DNA from: an uncultured Eubacterium sp. | GTDB taxonomy: Bacteria > Bacillota > Clostridia > Lachnospirales > Lachnospiraceae | Assembly: GCA_900547255.1 (NCBI GenBank) | Contig: URGC01000031.1 | Span: forward strand, 1 to 23,332 | Reading direction: 5' to 3' | DNA length: 23,332 nt | Shown: one piece after another, positions 7,295 through 14,129 of the stretch | How positions within the stretch are numbered: the stretch's first letter is position 1 | Layout: every line of letters starts with the position of its first letter | Position numbers and translations under genes: made by a program | The notes under the pieces: generated by a model | Told to the model about the DNA's origin: nothing | Database searches by the model: none | What the model saw: only the letters and a program-made list of their open reading frames with translations

Positions 7295-7332
7295 CAAAAA
7301 ACAGGCGGTGATATTCTAAATCGCCGCCTGTT
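7295..7332 (-). terminator. Intrinsic terminator after the FeoB-associated gene
   Basis: AACAGGCGG (7300-7308) pairs with CCGCCTGTT (7324-7332), and the stem extends to 13 bp with one imperfect pair (7309/7323). Reading leftward, the stem is followed by a run of T (7295-7301), fitting termination of the minus-strand transcript. Confidence 0.75.
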
Positions 7333-7401
7333 TATATATTATTATCACACATTCGTTATCAATCATATTATAGAGAAATATCCCTGTCTGAGATAAGCCG
7401 C

Positions 7402-7563
7402 CTATTTCTCAGAGCTGCACCCTGCATCATGCATGCTGCATCCAGCGCAGTTTCCATTACATCCGCTTCCGCCGCCCATTTTTTTATCATGCATATATGA
7501 CACTCCGACATATATTCCTATAACAACAACAAGTATTACCGCTCCCGCTATTATCTTTAACAT
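7402..7563 (-). CDS. FeoB-associated Cys-rich membrane peptide
   Basis: A 53-residue single-pass membrane peptide. The start ATG at 7563 has AGGAG (7573-7577) 9 bases upstream. Residues 1-23 are one hydrophobic helix (MLKIIAGAVILVVVIGIYVG), then HDKKMGGGS. A cysteine-rich tail CNGNCAGCSMHDAGCSSEK has four cysteines (35, 39, 42, 49) suited to metal or cluster binding. This is the layout of the FeoB_associated family, usually encoded directly after the ferrous-iron transporter gene feoB. Here no feoA or feoB is in the window, so it is an orphan copy. It lies about 100 bases after the Mbeg1-like gene on the same strand with no terminator between, and may be co-transcribed. Its role in iron uptake is inferred only from the family. 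Confidence 0.8.
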   Translation of the reverse strand: MLKIIAGAVILVVVIGIYVGVSYMHDKKMGGGSGCNGNCAGCSMHDAGCSSEK

Positions 7564-7665
7564 AACCCAAATCTCCTTTTATCAATATATTTTCATTATT
7601 ATATCTTCATAAATATATTACTATATCAATATGACTGCATCCCTTTGCAGATACATGCATTTCCG

Positions 7666-8766
7666 TCATCTTCGCTTCTTAACAGCCTTATCAAATTCTC
7701 CTGAAAGCGACAACAGAATCTTTCTTATCATAAGCTTCTGCTTCTTCGGCATTGATGCGTACATCCTGATAGCCGCACCTGCCGATGTAAATCTGTCTGC
7801 CTGAATCTCGGACAATGTCACCGCTCCACTCGCAGATATAATTTCAAACAGTGCATCCACAAATTCCTCACGCTCAGCCCTGTCAATGCTGTTAATCCAG
7901 TTACTAAGTGTCTCATTCATAGCTTTGCTGGCACTGCTTAAATCCTTTCTCGTCACAAGCTTAGTTCCCTTCACCTGCCACGACATCGCATCATGCTGCA
8001 TTATTCCCTTCTCATCGCTCGCAACAACTATATAGTCATCATCATGCTCAAGCAGCATGCCGACAATTGAATGATATGGCACAATTGATGTCATTCGAGG
8101 CTTCATCTGCATATATTCCTGACTGTTGATTATGCCTTTATCAAATCCCGGTCCATCATTATTATAAATGTTAATGATTTTCTTCTTAACTCCGTCTGAT
8201 GCATATATACCTGAATAAATCGCAAGATTACCGCCCTTGGAATGACCGCCGATTCTTATTTTCTTTCTCATGTGTCTGCCAGTTTCATTGAGGTAGGCAA
8301 CCGCCTCAGTCTGTGCTGGTACTGGCTGTAAAAAGCTCATATTAAAATCTTCTTTCCAACCGACAATCGTGTCATCCGTTCCCATATAGGCAACATACAC
8401 AGTGCCATCTCCCATATCTGCCGTGAACGCTGCAAACTGCGTCTGACGTTTCTCATCATACACCCATCTGTATCTGCCAAGCCTGACATCTTTGAAACGC
8501 TCACTGCGTGCGGCAGCTCTCATAAGGAATGGTGCCTGCCATATGAATGATTTAACCTGCTTCAGGCTCTCCTCATCATGAAGCTTAAAATACTTCTCTG
8601 CCGCCTCTGCAAGCGTGATAAATCCCCGCTCCGATATACCGGGCACAATGCCTTTAAGGTCAACATACGCAATCTGCGACATAATAATATTGTCGACCTC
8701 ATTAAATGTTGATTGTTTAAATGTAATATCACCTCTCCACTCAATGTAATCAAGCATATTAGCCAT
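7666..8766 (-). CDS. Mbeg1-like alpha/beta hydrolase (DUF2974)
   Basis: A 366-residue cytosolic protein of the Mbeg1-like/DUF2974 family, lipase-like hydrolases with no established substrate. The start ATG at 8766 is chosen because AAGGAGG lies 8 bases upstream; an in-frame GTG at 8790 precedes that site. The nucleophile elbow is GGHSKGGNLA (Ser176 in GHSKGG, about 174-179). The conserved AYMGTDDTIVGWKEDF precedes it by about 40 residues, and NNDGPGF (about 219-225) probably carries the acid residue. The C-terminal third is helical and basic (KKQKLMIRKILL...KAVKKRR). There is no signal peptide. The start overlaps the end of the GNAT gene by 8 bases, so the two are translated together. Confidence 0.85.
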   Translation of the reverse strand: MANMLDYIEWRGDITFKQSTFNEVDNIIMSQIAYVDLKGIVPGISERGFITLAEAAEKYFKLHDEESLKQVKSFIWQAPFLMRAAARSERFKDVRLGRYRWVYDEKRQTQFAAFTADMGDGTVYVAYMGTDDTIVGWKEDFNMSFLQPVPAQTEAVAYLNETGRHMRKKIRIGGHSKGGNLAIYSGIYASDGVKKKIINIYNNDGPGFDKGIINSQEYMQMKPRMTSIVPYHSIVGMLLEHDDDYIVVASDEKGIMQHDAMSWQVKGTKLVTRKDLSSASKAMNETLSNWINSIDRAEREEFVDALFEIISASGAVTLSEIQADRFTSAGAAIRMYASMPKKQKLMIRKILLSLSGEFDKAVKKRR

Positions 8767-9352
8767 ACAAGCCACCTCCTTGTATCTCACGCATCAATAT
8801 ATGTCTTAACTTTCCACCATATTTCTCTTTAGTGAGCATTATCTTAAATCCCGCTTTTTCAAATGATTTAAGACTAGGTATATTATCTGGCGACACCGTT
8901 GCCATTGCATATCTTATATTACCACATTTTCTGCACAAATAGTCACATGCATATTCAATAAGTTTTTTCTGGATTCCATTCCCACGGCTCTCTGCCCTTA
9001 CCGCAGCAGATTCTATATGCGCCACAGCCATAAGATAACCTTTTAATGACATATCTCTTGCAAGATTATCCTCTGCCTCACCCGGAAATATGACTAAAAG
9101 AACCCCTGCGCAGTATCCGCTGTCTGGCTCTCTGCCCGGTTTCTCTTCGGGATTTCTATCAGGCTTTTCGTCTGGATTTTCCTGATAGTACATGAGTCCG
9201 AATCCGGCATCTGGATTTTCAAGTACTGCCCTTACATACTCATAATCATCGCAGATATATAAATCTTTGTTATCAAGGCTGTCATACGCCGCCTGCATAA
9301 CATCATAGAATGTTCTGGCATCTTCGCATCTGGCAAATCTTATTACTGGCAT
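8759..9352 (-). CDS. GNAT-family N-acetyltransferase with a Pro/Glu-rich insert
   Basis: A 197-residue acetyl-CoA-dependent acyltransferase; the acceptor is unknown. The start is the ATG at 9352, where GGAGG lies 8 bases upstream. The ATG at 9373 would place that ribosome site inside the gene. The acetyl-CoA loop is VRAESRGNGIQKKLIEYA (RGNGIQ about 123-128, with Gln in place of the usual Gly/Ala at the last position), followed by VSPDNIPSLKSFEKAGF, typical of the C-terminal GNAT half. Residues about 58-78 are a low-complexity insert (ENPDEKPDRNPEEKPGREPD) that looks like repeat expansion in a loop. It is the first gene of an operon with the Mbeg1-like hydrolase. No separate promoter is visible between it and the tRNA-Gly terminator just upstream. 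Confidence 0.85.
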   Translation of the reverse strand: MPVIRFARCEDARTFYDVMQAAYDSLDNKDLYICDDYEYVRAVLENPDAGFGLMYYQENPDEKPDRNPEEKPGREPDSGYCAGVLLVIFPGEAEDNLARDMSLKGYLMAVAHIESAAVRAESRGNGIQKKLIEYACDYLCRKCGNIRYAMATVSPDNIPSLKSFEKAGFKIMLTKEKYGGKLRHILMREIQGGGLYG

Positions 9353-9380
9353 TAGTTTTTCCTCCTTTCGCATAAGGTAT

Positions 9381-9446
9381 AAAAAAACAGTCTGAATCCT
9401 GAAGGAAATCTACACATCAACATAGATTCACATCATATTCAGACTG
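9381..9446 (-). terminator. Terminator downstream of tRNA-Gly copy 1
   Basis: CAGTCTGAAT (9388-9397) pairs with ATTCAGACTG (9437-9446). A second inner stem AATCTA (9407-9412)/TAGATT (9423-9428) fills part of the 39-base loop. Reading leftward the outer stem is followed by seven T (9381-9387). The GNAT ribosome site begins only about 15 bases further on. Confidence 0.75.
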
Positions 9447-9449
9447 CCC

Positions 9450-9536
<87 letters not shown>

Positions 9537-9546
9537 AGCAAGATAT

Positions 9547-9575
9547 ATATTATACTATGATCTGCCATTTGTCAA
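9547..9575 (-). promoter_or_regulatory. Promoter of tRNA-Gly copy 1
   Basis: A consensus TTGACA (9570-9575) lies 17 bases from TAATAT (9547-9552), or 15 from an overlapping TATAAT (9549-9554). It sits close upstream of the mature tRNA 5' end at 9535. Confidence 0.75.
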
Positions 9576-9614
9576 GCACTTTTATCATATTTTTTTACCT
9601 TTTATATGATTTAG

Positions 9615-9643
9615 TTGAAAATACTTATACCTTAGAGTATAAT
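9615..9643 (+). promoter_or_regulatory. Promoter of the NAGPA-family gene and its partner
   Basis: TTGAAA (9615-9620), a 17-base spacer, and a perfect TATAAT (9638-9643). It is back to back with the tRNA promoter and about 45 bases upstream of the start codon. Confidence 0.75.
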
Positions 9644-9692
9644 AAGCTCTGATTGCAAATACGACATAATACGGGATTAAAGGAGTATAGAC

Positions 9693-10730
9693 ATGTCTCT
9701 AACAAAAAAATACTATATTAATCAGGACAACAGAAAGCCTAAGCTTAAAACGTCCTCTATAATAGGAAGAATTGCAGCAAGCATAGGAACGCTTCTTGCG
9801 ATTATTCTTATATTCCTGACAGGCGTGATACTTATAGTTGAATTCGGTCCATCAAAGACCGCAAGAAATCTCTTTGTCAACTCAGCTATGGAATCAAGTG
9901 CTGGTAAATTCATGGCTACACTGTTCTTCTCTGATGAACAGATTACAGAGATACGAAACCAGAATTCAGTCCAGTCTTCTGATGCTGTAACAGATTCAGG
10001 ACTTATCAATATAAGCAGCACTGTCGCAGCAGAAGCAAGCGATGACGAGATAATAACTGTTGAAGAGATTTCAGGTGCTACATACAAGGGCTATATGGCT
10101 AAGATAAAAGACCCTTCAAGAGTACAGATTGGAATAAGCGGCGAGTTCGGTGCTGACCATGCCGGTAAGACTGTCACAGAACAGGCTCAGAGCTATGGTG
10201 CAATACTTGCAACTAACGGCGGAGGATTTGAAGACCCTAACGGAACTGGTAATGGTGGTATTCCTATAGGAATAGTTATACATGAAGGACAGATTGTATG
10301 GGGAAGCGCATCTAAGACATACGAAGTTATCGGATTTGACCATGACAACAAGCTTGTAGTTGGTAGCATGACAGGACAGCAGGCTGTTGACAGAGGCGTC
10401 AGGGATGCCCTTTCATTTGGGCCAGTCCTTATTGTCAACGGCGAACCTTCTGTAGTTAATGGTTCAGGAAGCGGTCTTAACCCACGAACAGCTATCGGTC
10501 AGTGTGCCGATGGAACTGTAATCCTTGTTGTTATTGATGGACGTTCTGCTGCCAGCCTTGGCGCATCATACGCAGACCTTATCAATATCATGCTTGAAAA
10601 TGGTGCTGTCAATGCCGCCAACCTGGATGGTGGTTCTTCATCAATGATGTATTACAAAGGACAGATAATCAATAACTGCTCATCTCTTATCGGCGACAGA
10701 GGTATTCCTACATCTGTCATTGTAAAATAA
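9693..10730 (+). CDS. Membrane-anchored phosphodiester glycosidase (NAGPA-domain) family protein
   Basis: A 345-residue exported protein related to the catalytic domain of mammalian N-acetylglucosamine-1-phosphodiester alpha-N-acetylglucosaminidase and to bacterial exopolysaccharide/cell-wall proteins. It probably removes a phosphodiester-linked sugar from a surface glycopolymer. The start ATG at 9693 has AAAGGAG 7 bases upstream. A basic N-terminus (KPKLKTSSIIGR) and one hydrophobic helix at about 27-50 make a signal anchor, with the rest outside. A linker of about 75 residues follows, then the NAGPA domain (about 128-345) with the family motifs ATNGGGF (173-179), FGPVLIVNG (242-250), NPRTAIGQ (263-270) and NLDGGSSSMM (310-319). 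It is first in an operon with the next gene, 24 bases downstream. Substrate not decidable. Confidence 0.88.
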   Translation: MSLTKKYYINQDNRKPKLKTSSIIGRIAASIGTLLAIILIFLTGVILIVEFGPSKTARNLFVNSAMESSAGKFMATLFFSDEQITEIRNQNSVQSSDAVTDSGLINISSTVAAEASDDEIITVEEISGATYKGYMAKIKDPSRVQIGISGEFGADHAGKTVTEQAQSYGAILATNGGGFEDPNGTGNGGIPIGIVIHEGQIVWGSASKTYEVIGFDHDNKLVVGSMTGQQAVDRGVRDALSFGPVLIVNGEPSVVNGSGSGLNPRTAIGQCADGTVILVVIDGRSAASLGASYADLINIMLENGAVNAANLDGGSSSMMYYKGQIINNCSSLIGDRGIPTSVIVK

Positions 10731-10754
10731 ACAACTAACGAATCGAGGGTAATC

Positions 10755-11819
10755 ATGAAAAGTAAATTCTGGAAAATATATGCTATAGTGACAGGCATTG
10801 CTGCTATCGCTGTCATCGCAGTATTTATCGTACTGTGGACATTTTTAGCATCATATGAAAAAGCACAGCCTGAGCATGCAGCCGAAGATGTTGTGACAAT
10901 GTTTAAAAACCTTGATGTTGAAGGCATTGTAAGCCATTATAACAACCGTTCCAAGTTCGTTGACAGTGATGCAGAGGTCAACGAAGCTGTAAGACAGCAC
11001 ATACAGGGTTCCGATTATACATACTCTAAAAAAATGTCTTTGTACACAACTGACTCACCAGCCTACAGCATCAAAGCTGACGGCAATGAGATAGCAGTTC
11101 TCAGACTTGTCAAATCTGACAAGCGCGGTTCTTATAATTCCATTATATGGAACATAAGCGACATTGATTTAGGATTTTCTACTGAAGGATACCATGATGT
11201 AATAGCACCTGCTGATTACACAGTAACCATTAACGGAACAGCTCTTACTAAGGACAATATCGTGGAAAGCGATATCAACGCCACAGACCTTGAAAATGTT
11301 TCAAAATACACTTCTATTCCACTTCTTGTGAAATATAAAGTAGACGGCGCATATATCAGTCCTGACATCAAATGTACAAGCTCTATCAGCAAAAAGGAAT
11401 TAACTCCTTCAATCGACAAAAACGGAACATACACATACGATTATGAAACTGATGATTCTATAATCGCAGACAACACTGACAATATTAAGAATTTCATAAC
11501 TAACTACACTAAGTACATGTACACAGAAGCTAATTTCTCATCTATCTCAGGCAGTGTAATAAAGGATTCAAAGGCTTATGAATTTCTTAGATATATCACA
11601 TACACAAGTGTGTGGTATGCAGACCACAGCTCACTCACAATCGGAGATATAGCTCTTACTAATGTTAAGCATTATTCGTCAGACTGCTATTCAGTTGAGG
11701 CTGATTACACATATGATGTTGTGATGAGTGGCAACAATTACCACTATCCAACGAAAGTTACACTCTACTTCGTTAAGACTGGCAATAGCTGGAAGATAGC
11801 TGATTTACAGACAAAGTAA
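10755..11819 (+). CDS. Membrane-anchored extracellular protein of unknown function
   Basis: I do not recognise the family firmly. The 354-residue product has a signal anchor (basic MKSKFWK, then a hydrophobic helix at about 8-33) and an extracellular part of about 320 residues rich in Ser, Thr, Asp and Tyr with few basic clusters. After the helix, AAEDVVTMFKNLDVEGIVSHYN resembles the first helix of NTF2-like/lumazine-binding folds. The last ~110 residues (NIKNFITNYTKYMY... YSVEADYTYDVVMSG... VKTGNSWKIADLQTK) have the strand pattern and closing W-K-I-A-D of an NTF2-like domain. The start at 10755 has GAGGG 5 bases upstream. It is second in the operon with the NAGPA-type enzyme, so a shared role at the cell surface is a reasonable guess. 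It ends before a very strong hairpin. Confidence 0.75.
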   Translation: MKSKFWKIYAIVTGIAAIAVIAVFIVLWTFLASYEKAQPEHAAEDVVTMFKNLDVEGIVSHYNNRSKFVDSDAEVNEAVRQHIQGSDYTYSKKMSLYTTDSPAYSIKADGNEIAVLRLVKSDKRGSYNSIIWNISDIDLGFSTEGYHDVIAPADYTVTINGTALTKDNIVESDINATDLENVSKYTSIPLLVKYKVDGAYISPDIKCTSSISKKELTPSIDKNGTYTYDYETDDSIIADNTDNIKNFITNYTKYMYTEANFSSISGSVIKDSKAYEFLRYITYTSVWYADHSSLTIGDIALTNVKHYSSDCYSVEADYTYDVVMSGNNYHYPTKVTLYFVKTGNSWKIADLQTK

Positions 11820-11872
11820 AGTATAGGCTGCTTAAATATTTTGGTTATAGAGCAAAAATAAATCAAGAGCAA

Positions 11873-11959
11873 AGATAAAACCGCTCTCATCCTTTGAAAT
11901 CTGATATGTACCAGAATTCTGTACACATATCAGTTCAAGGGATGGGAGCGGTTTTATCT
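11873..11959. terminator. 87-bp long-hairpin terminator between convergent genes
   Basis: The left arm from 11873 (AGATAAAACCGCTC...) pairs with the right arm ending at 11959 (...GAGCGGTTTTATCT) over 26 positions with only two U-G pairs. After a 2-base bulge there are 9 more pairs (CTGATATGT/ACATATCAG), with the palindrome CAGAATTCTG (11912-11921) at the tip. GGTTTTATC on both outer sides suits bidirectional termination. The two wobble positions pair on plus RNA but become A-C mismatches on minus RNA, so the plus orientation is stronger. Confidence 0.75.
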
Positions 11960-11991
11960 GGCATTCCGGCATCTAAAACGCTTCTTTAAGA

Positions 11992-13818
11992 TTAATATGT
12001 AAATCTCTTCATGCAGTCAACAAGCTTCTTTGCATTGTCGGCAAGCACATGTACTTTCTGTGTAGCTGCCGATACTGTATGTTCAAGCTCCATGGCTACA
12101 CTTGATGTCTCCTCTGATGATGCTGCATTATCTGTAGCAATCTCATTAAGGCCTGCAATCTTTGTTGTTATTATATCCTTCTGACTGTTAACATCTTCCA
12201 TAACCGCTGATATTGCATTGACAGATGTAACACATGCATTAAGTGTTTCACGCAGTTTCTTAAATGTCTCTGCTGTCTCCTTTAATGCACTCTCCTGCTC
12301 TTTGGCAGTAACAGTCATTGTCTCCATAGTCTTTACAAGGTTATCTGAATTAGTAACAAGCTCATTAATTGTGCTGTTGATTTCTTTTACTGTGTCAGCA
12401 GACTGTGTTGCAAGATGTCCTATCTCCTCTGCAACTACCGCAAATCCACGTCCAGCCTCACCAGCTCTTGCAGCCTCAATTGATGCATTAAGGGCAAGCA
12501 GATTAGTCTGTGAAGAAATGCCATCAATAAGTGTTGTTGCCTCTCCAATTCTGCTTACAGATGTGCTTGTTATATTTGTCTGCTCCTGCATAGATGTTAT
12601 ATCCTGCATGCTCTTCTTATTGGCTTCGATAAGATTTCTTAATGTCTCTAATGATTTATCAGACAGCTCCTTCATGTCATCTGCATTATTGCGAAGTGAC
12701 TCTACCTCATTAGATGTATTCTTAATTCCGTCACCTATGATAGTAATACCCTCATTAGCGGCTGATGTTGAATCAGCCTGTTCTGTACTATTCTGGGCTA
12801 TATCGCCTATAGCATTGGAAACTGTGCTTATTGACTGACCCATTGTCGCAAATTTATCATCAAAATCTGATATAGCTGATGAAAGTGAGCCTGAAACATT
12901 ATCTATATCTGATATAAGCTCTGTAAACTGCTCCTGTGCAATCTTTAACGCATCTGCTGTAGCACCTATTTCATTATTACTGCGGACATTAATCTGGCTT
13001 GTAAGGTCACCATCTGAAAGATTAACAGCCATCTGCTCAAGCTGTTTTAATGGGTCGCATATCATACGTGCATATCCAAGTGCAAATATAACTGTTATAA
13101 TAAGTATTATAACAACAGCTGCAGCTACTACTGTAATCATGCTTACAAAGCTCTTGTTAATGCTCTGCGAAGTTGCCTGCATCTGTGCGTCCATATCTTC
13201 TATATAGTTACCAGTTGTAAGAATCCATCCCCAAGGCTGGAACTGCTCTGAATAAGCAAGCTTTTCTGCTACTGTCACACCATCTGCCTTAGTGAACCAG
13301 AAGCTGTTGTAGCCTCCACCAGACTGCGCTTTCTTCATAATCTCCTGAATTATCATTACTCCATTCTGATCCTGAAGATTATATCTGTTATTACCTTCCT
13401 GATTAGTAAGAATAGGATGCATTACAAGATTATAATTAGCATCATCTATCCATAGATATCCGCTTCCGTCATCACGGTAACGCATTGCTCTTATCGCTTC
13501 CTTAGCCTGCTCTTTGGCATCATTCTCTGACAGCTTGCCGCTCTTGCTCAAATCATAATAATGCTGGACAATGGCAATTCCTGCCTGAATCTGTGACTTA
13601 ATCTCTGTCTTGTAACCATCGTACATTGCCTCATTATAATTATTGAGGGCAAGTGAGCTTGTCGACTTGATTCCAATAATTGAAATCGTTCCCATAACAG
13701 CTACCGTAGCTGCTACTATCGCTATACACATAATTGTCAGCGACCTTTTAATACTTTTTGTTTTTTTAGACTTTGTTAATGTCTGTGCTTCTCCAGCACT
13801 ATTTCCCCTATTTTCCAC
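11992..13818 (-). CDS. Methyl-accepting chemotaxis protein with a Cache-type sensor
   Basis: A 608-residue transmembrane chemoreceptor that signals ligand binding to CheA/CheW. The order is a short basic cytosolic N-terminus, TM1 (about 27-50), and an extracellular single-Cache domain (about 60-215; RYRDDGSGYLWIDD, MHPILTNQEG, PWGWILTTGNYIEDMD, typical of sCache_2). Then come TM2 (about 225-250), HAMP (about 252-304; DPLKQLEQMAVNLSDGDL) and the signalling coiled coil with the conserved tip (about 432-478; LNASIEAARAGEAGRGFAVV). The sCache_2 type often senses small organic acids, but the ligand cannot be read here. The start is GTG at 13818 with AAAGGGG 9 bases upstream. No C-terminal CheR-tethering pentapeptide is seen (it ends MKRFTY). 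No other chemotaxis gene is in the window; presence of a receptor suggests a motile host. Confidence 0.95.
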   Translation of the reverse strand: MENRGNSAGEAQTLTKSKKTKSIKRSLTIMCIAIVAATVAVMGTISIIGIKSTSSLALNNYNEAMYDGYKTEIKSQIQAGIAIVQHYYDLSKSGKLSENDAKEQAKEAIRAMRYRDDGSGYLWIDDANYNLVMHPILTNQEGNNRYNLQDQNGVMIIQEIMKKAQSGGGYNSFWFTKADGVTVAEKLAYSEQFQPWGWILTTGNYIEDMDAQMQATSQSINKSFVSMITVVAAAVVIILIITVIFALGYARMICDPLKQLEQMAVNLSDGDLTSQINVRSNNEIGATADALKIAQEQFTELISDIDNVSGSLSSAISDFDDKFATMGQSISTVSNAIGDIAQNSTEQADSTSAANEGITIIGDGIKNTSNEVESLRNNADDMKELSDKSLETLRNLIEANKKSMQDITSMQEQTNITSTSVSRIGEATTLIDGISSQTNLLALNASIEAARAGEAGRGFAVVAEEIGHLATQSADTVKEINSTINELVTNSDNLVKTMETMTVTAKEQESALKETAETFKKLRETLNACVTSVNAISAVMEDVNSQKDIITTKIAGLNEIATDNAASSEETSSVAMELEHTVSAATQKVHVLADNAKKLVDCMKRFTY

Positions 13819-13855
13819 AACAATAGTCCCCTTTCCGTTGTAATGTGATAGATAA

Positions 13856-13882
13856 ATTATACTATTGTTCAGGGAATTTCAA
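13856..13882 (-). promoter_or_regulatory. Probable promoter of the chemoreceptor gene
   Basis: A perfect TATAAT (13856-13861) is followed upstream by TTGAAA (13877-13882) at a short 15-base spacing. An alternative TTTTGA gives 17. A flagellar sigma-28 motif (TAAA...GCCGATAA) was looked for and not found. Confidence 0.45.
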
Positions 13883-13920
13883 AAGGAATTTCGTTCGATG
13901 TGGTACCAATTTACCAGATA

Positions 13921-13960
13921 GTAAATAAATGAGTCCGATACAATGTGTACCGGACTCATT
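13921..13960 (-). terminator. Terminator of tRNA-Gly copy 2
   Basis: AATGAGTCCG (13928-13937) pairs with CGGACTCATT (13951-13960) around a 13-base loop. The leftward tail TTTATTTAC is moderately T-rich. The sequence is unrelated to the copy-1 terminator. Confidence 0.7.
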
Positions 13961-13973
13961 AAAAATAAAAAAG

Positions 13974-14045
<72 letters not shown>

Positions 14046-14082
14046 ATATGCATCTGTTTGTTATCTCTCAGACGCATGTTTG

Positions 14083-14111
14083 ATTATATAGAAAGTTGAA
14101 CCATTTGTCAA
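14083..14111 (-). promoter_or_regulatory. Promoter of tRNA-Gly copy 2
   Basis: A perfect TTGACA (14106-14111), a 17-base spacer and a perfect TATAAT (14083-14088) on the minus strand. The predicted leader before the tRNA is about 30 bases, longer than for copy 1. Confidence 0.85.
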
Positions 14112-14129
14112 CAACTTTTTACATATTTT

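Larger units (their letters stand above)
7062..7401. other. 340-bp gene-free stretch between FeoB-associated gene and HTH operon
   Basis: Both flanking units read leftward. From right to left the region holds about 70 bases of AT-rich 3' flank after the small Cys-rich gene, its terminator hairpin (7300-7332), AT-rich sequence, the CCAGATTT inverted repeat, and the promoter/operator of the HTH operon. I see no further gene. Confidence 0.6.

Noticed and set aside
12218..12838. 206-codon plus-strand open frame
   Set aside because: It lies wholly antisense to the conserved signalling domain of the chemoreceptor; composition is the mirror of its Ala/Ser/Thr codons.
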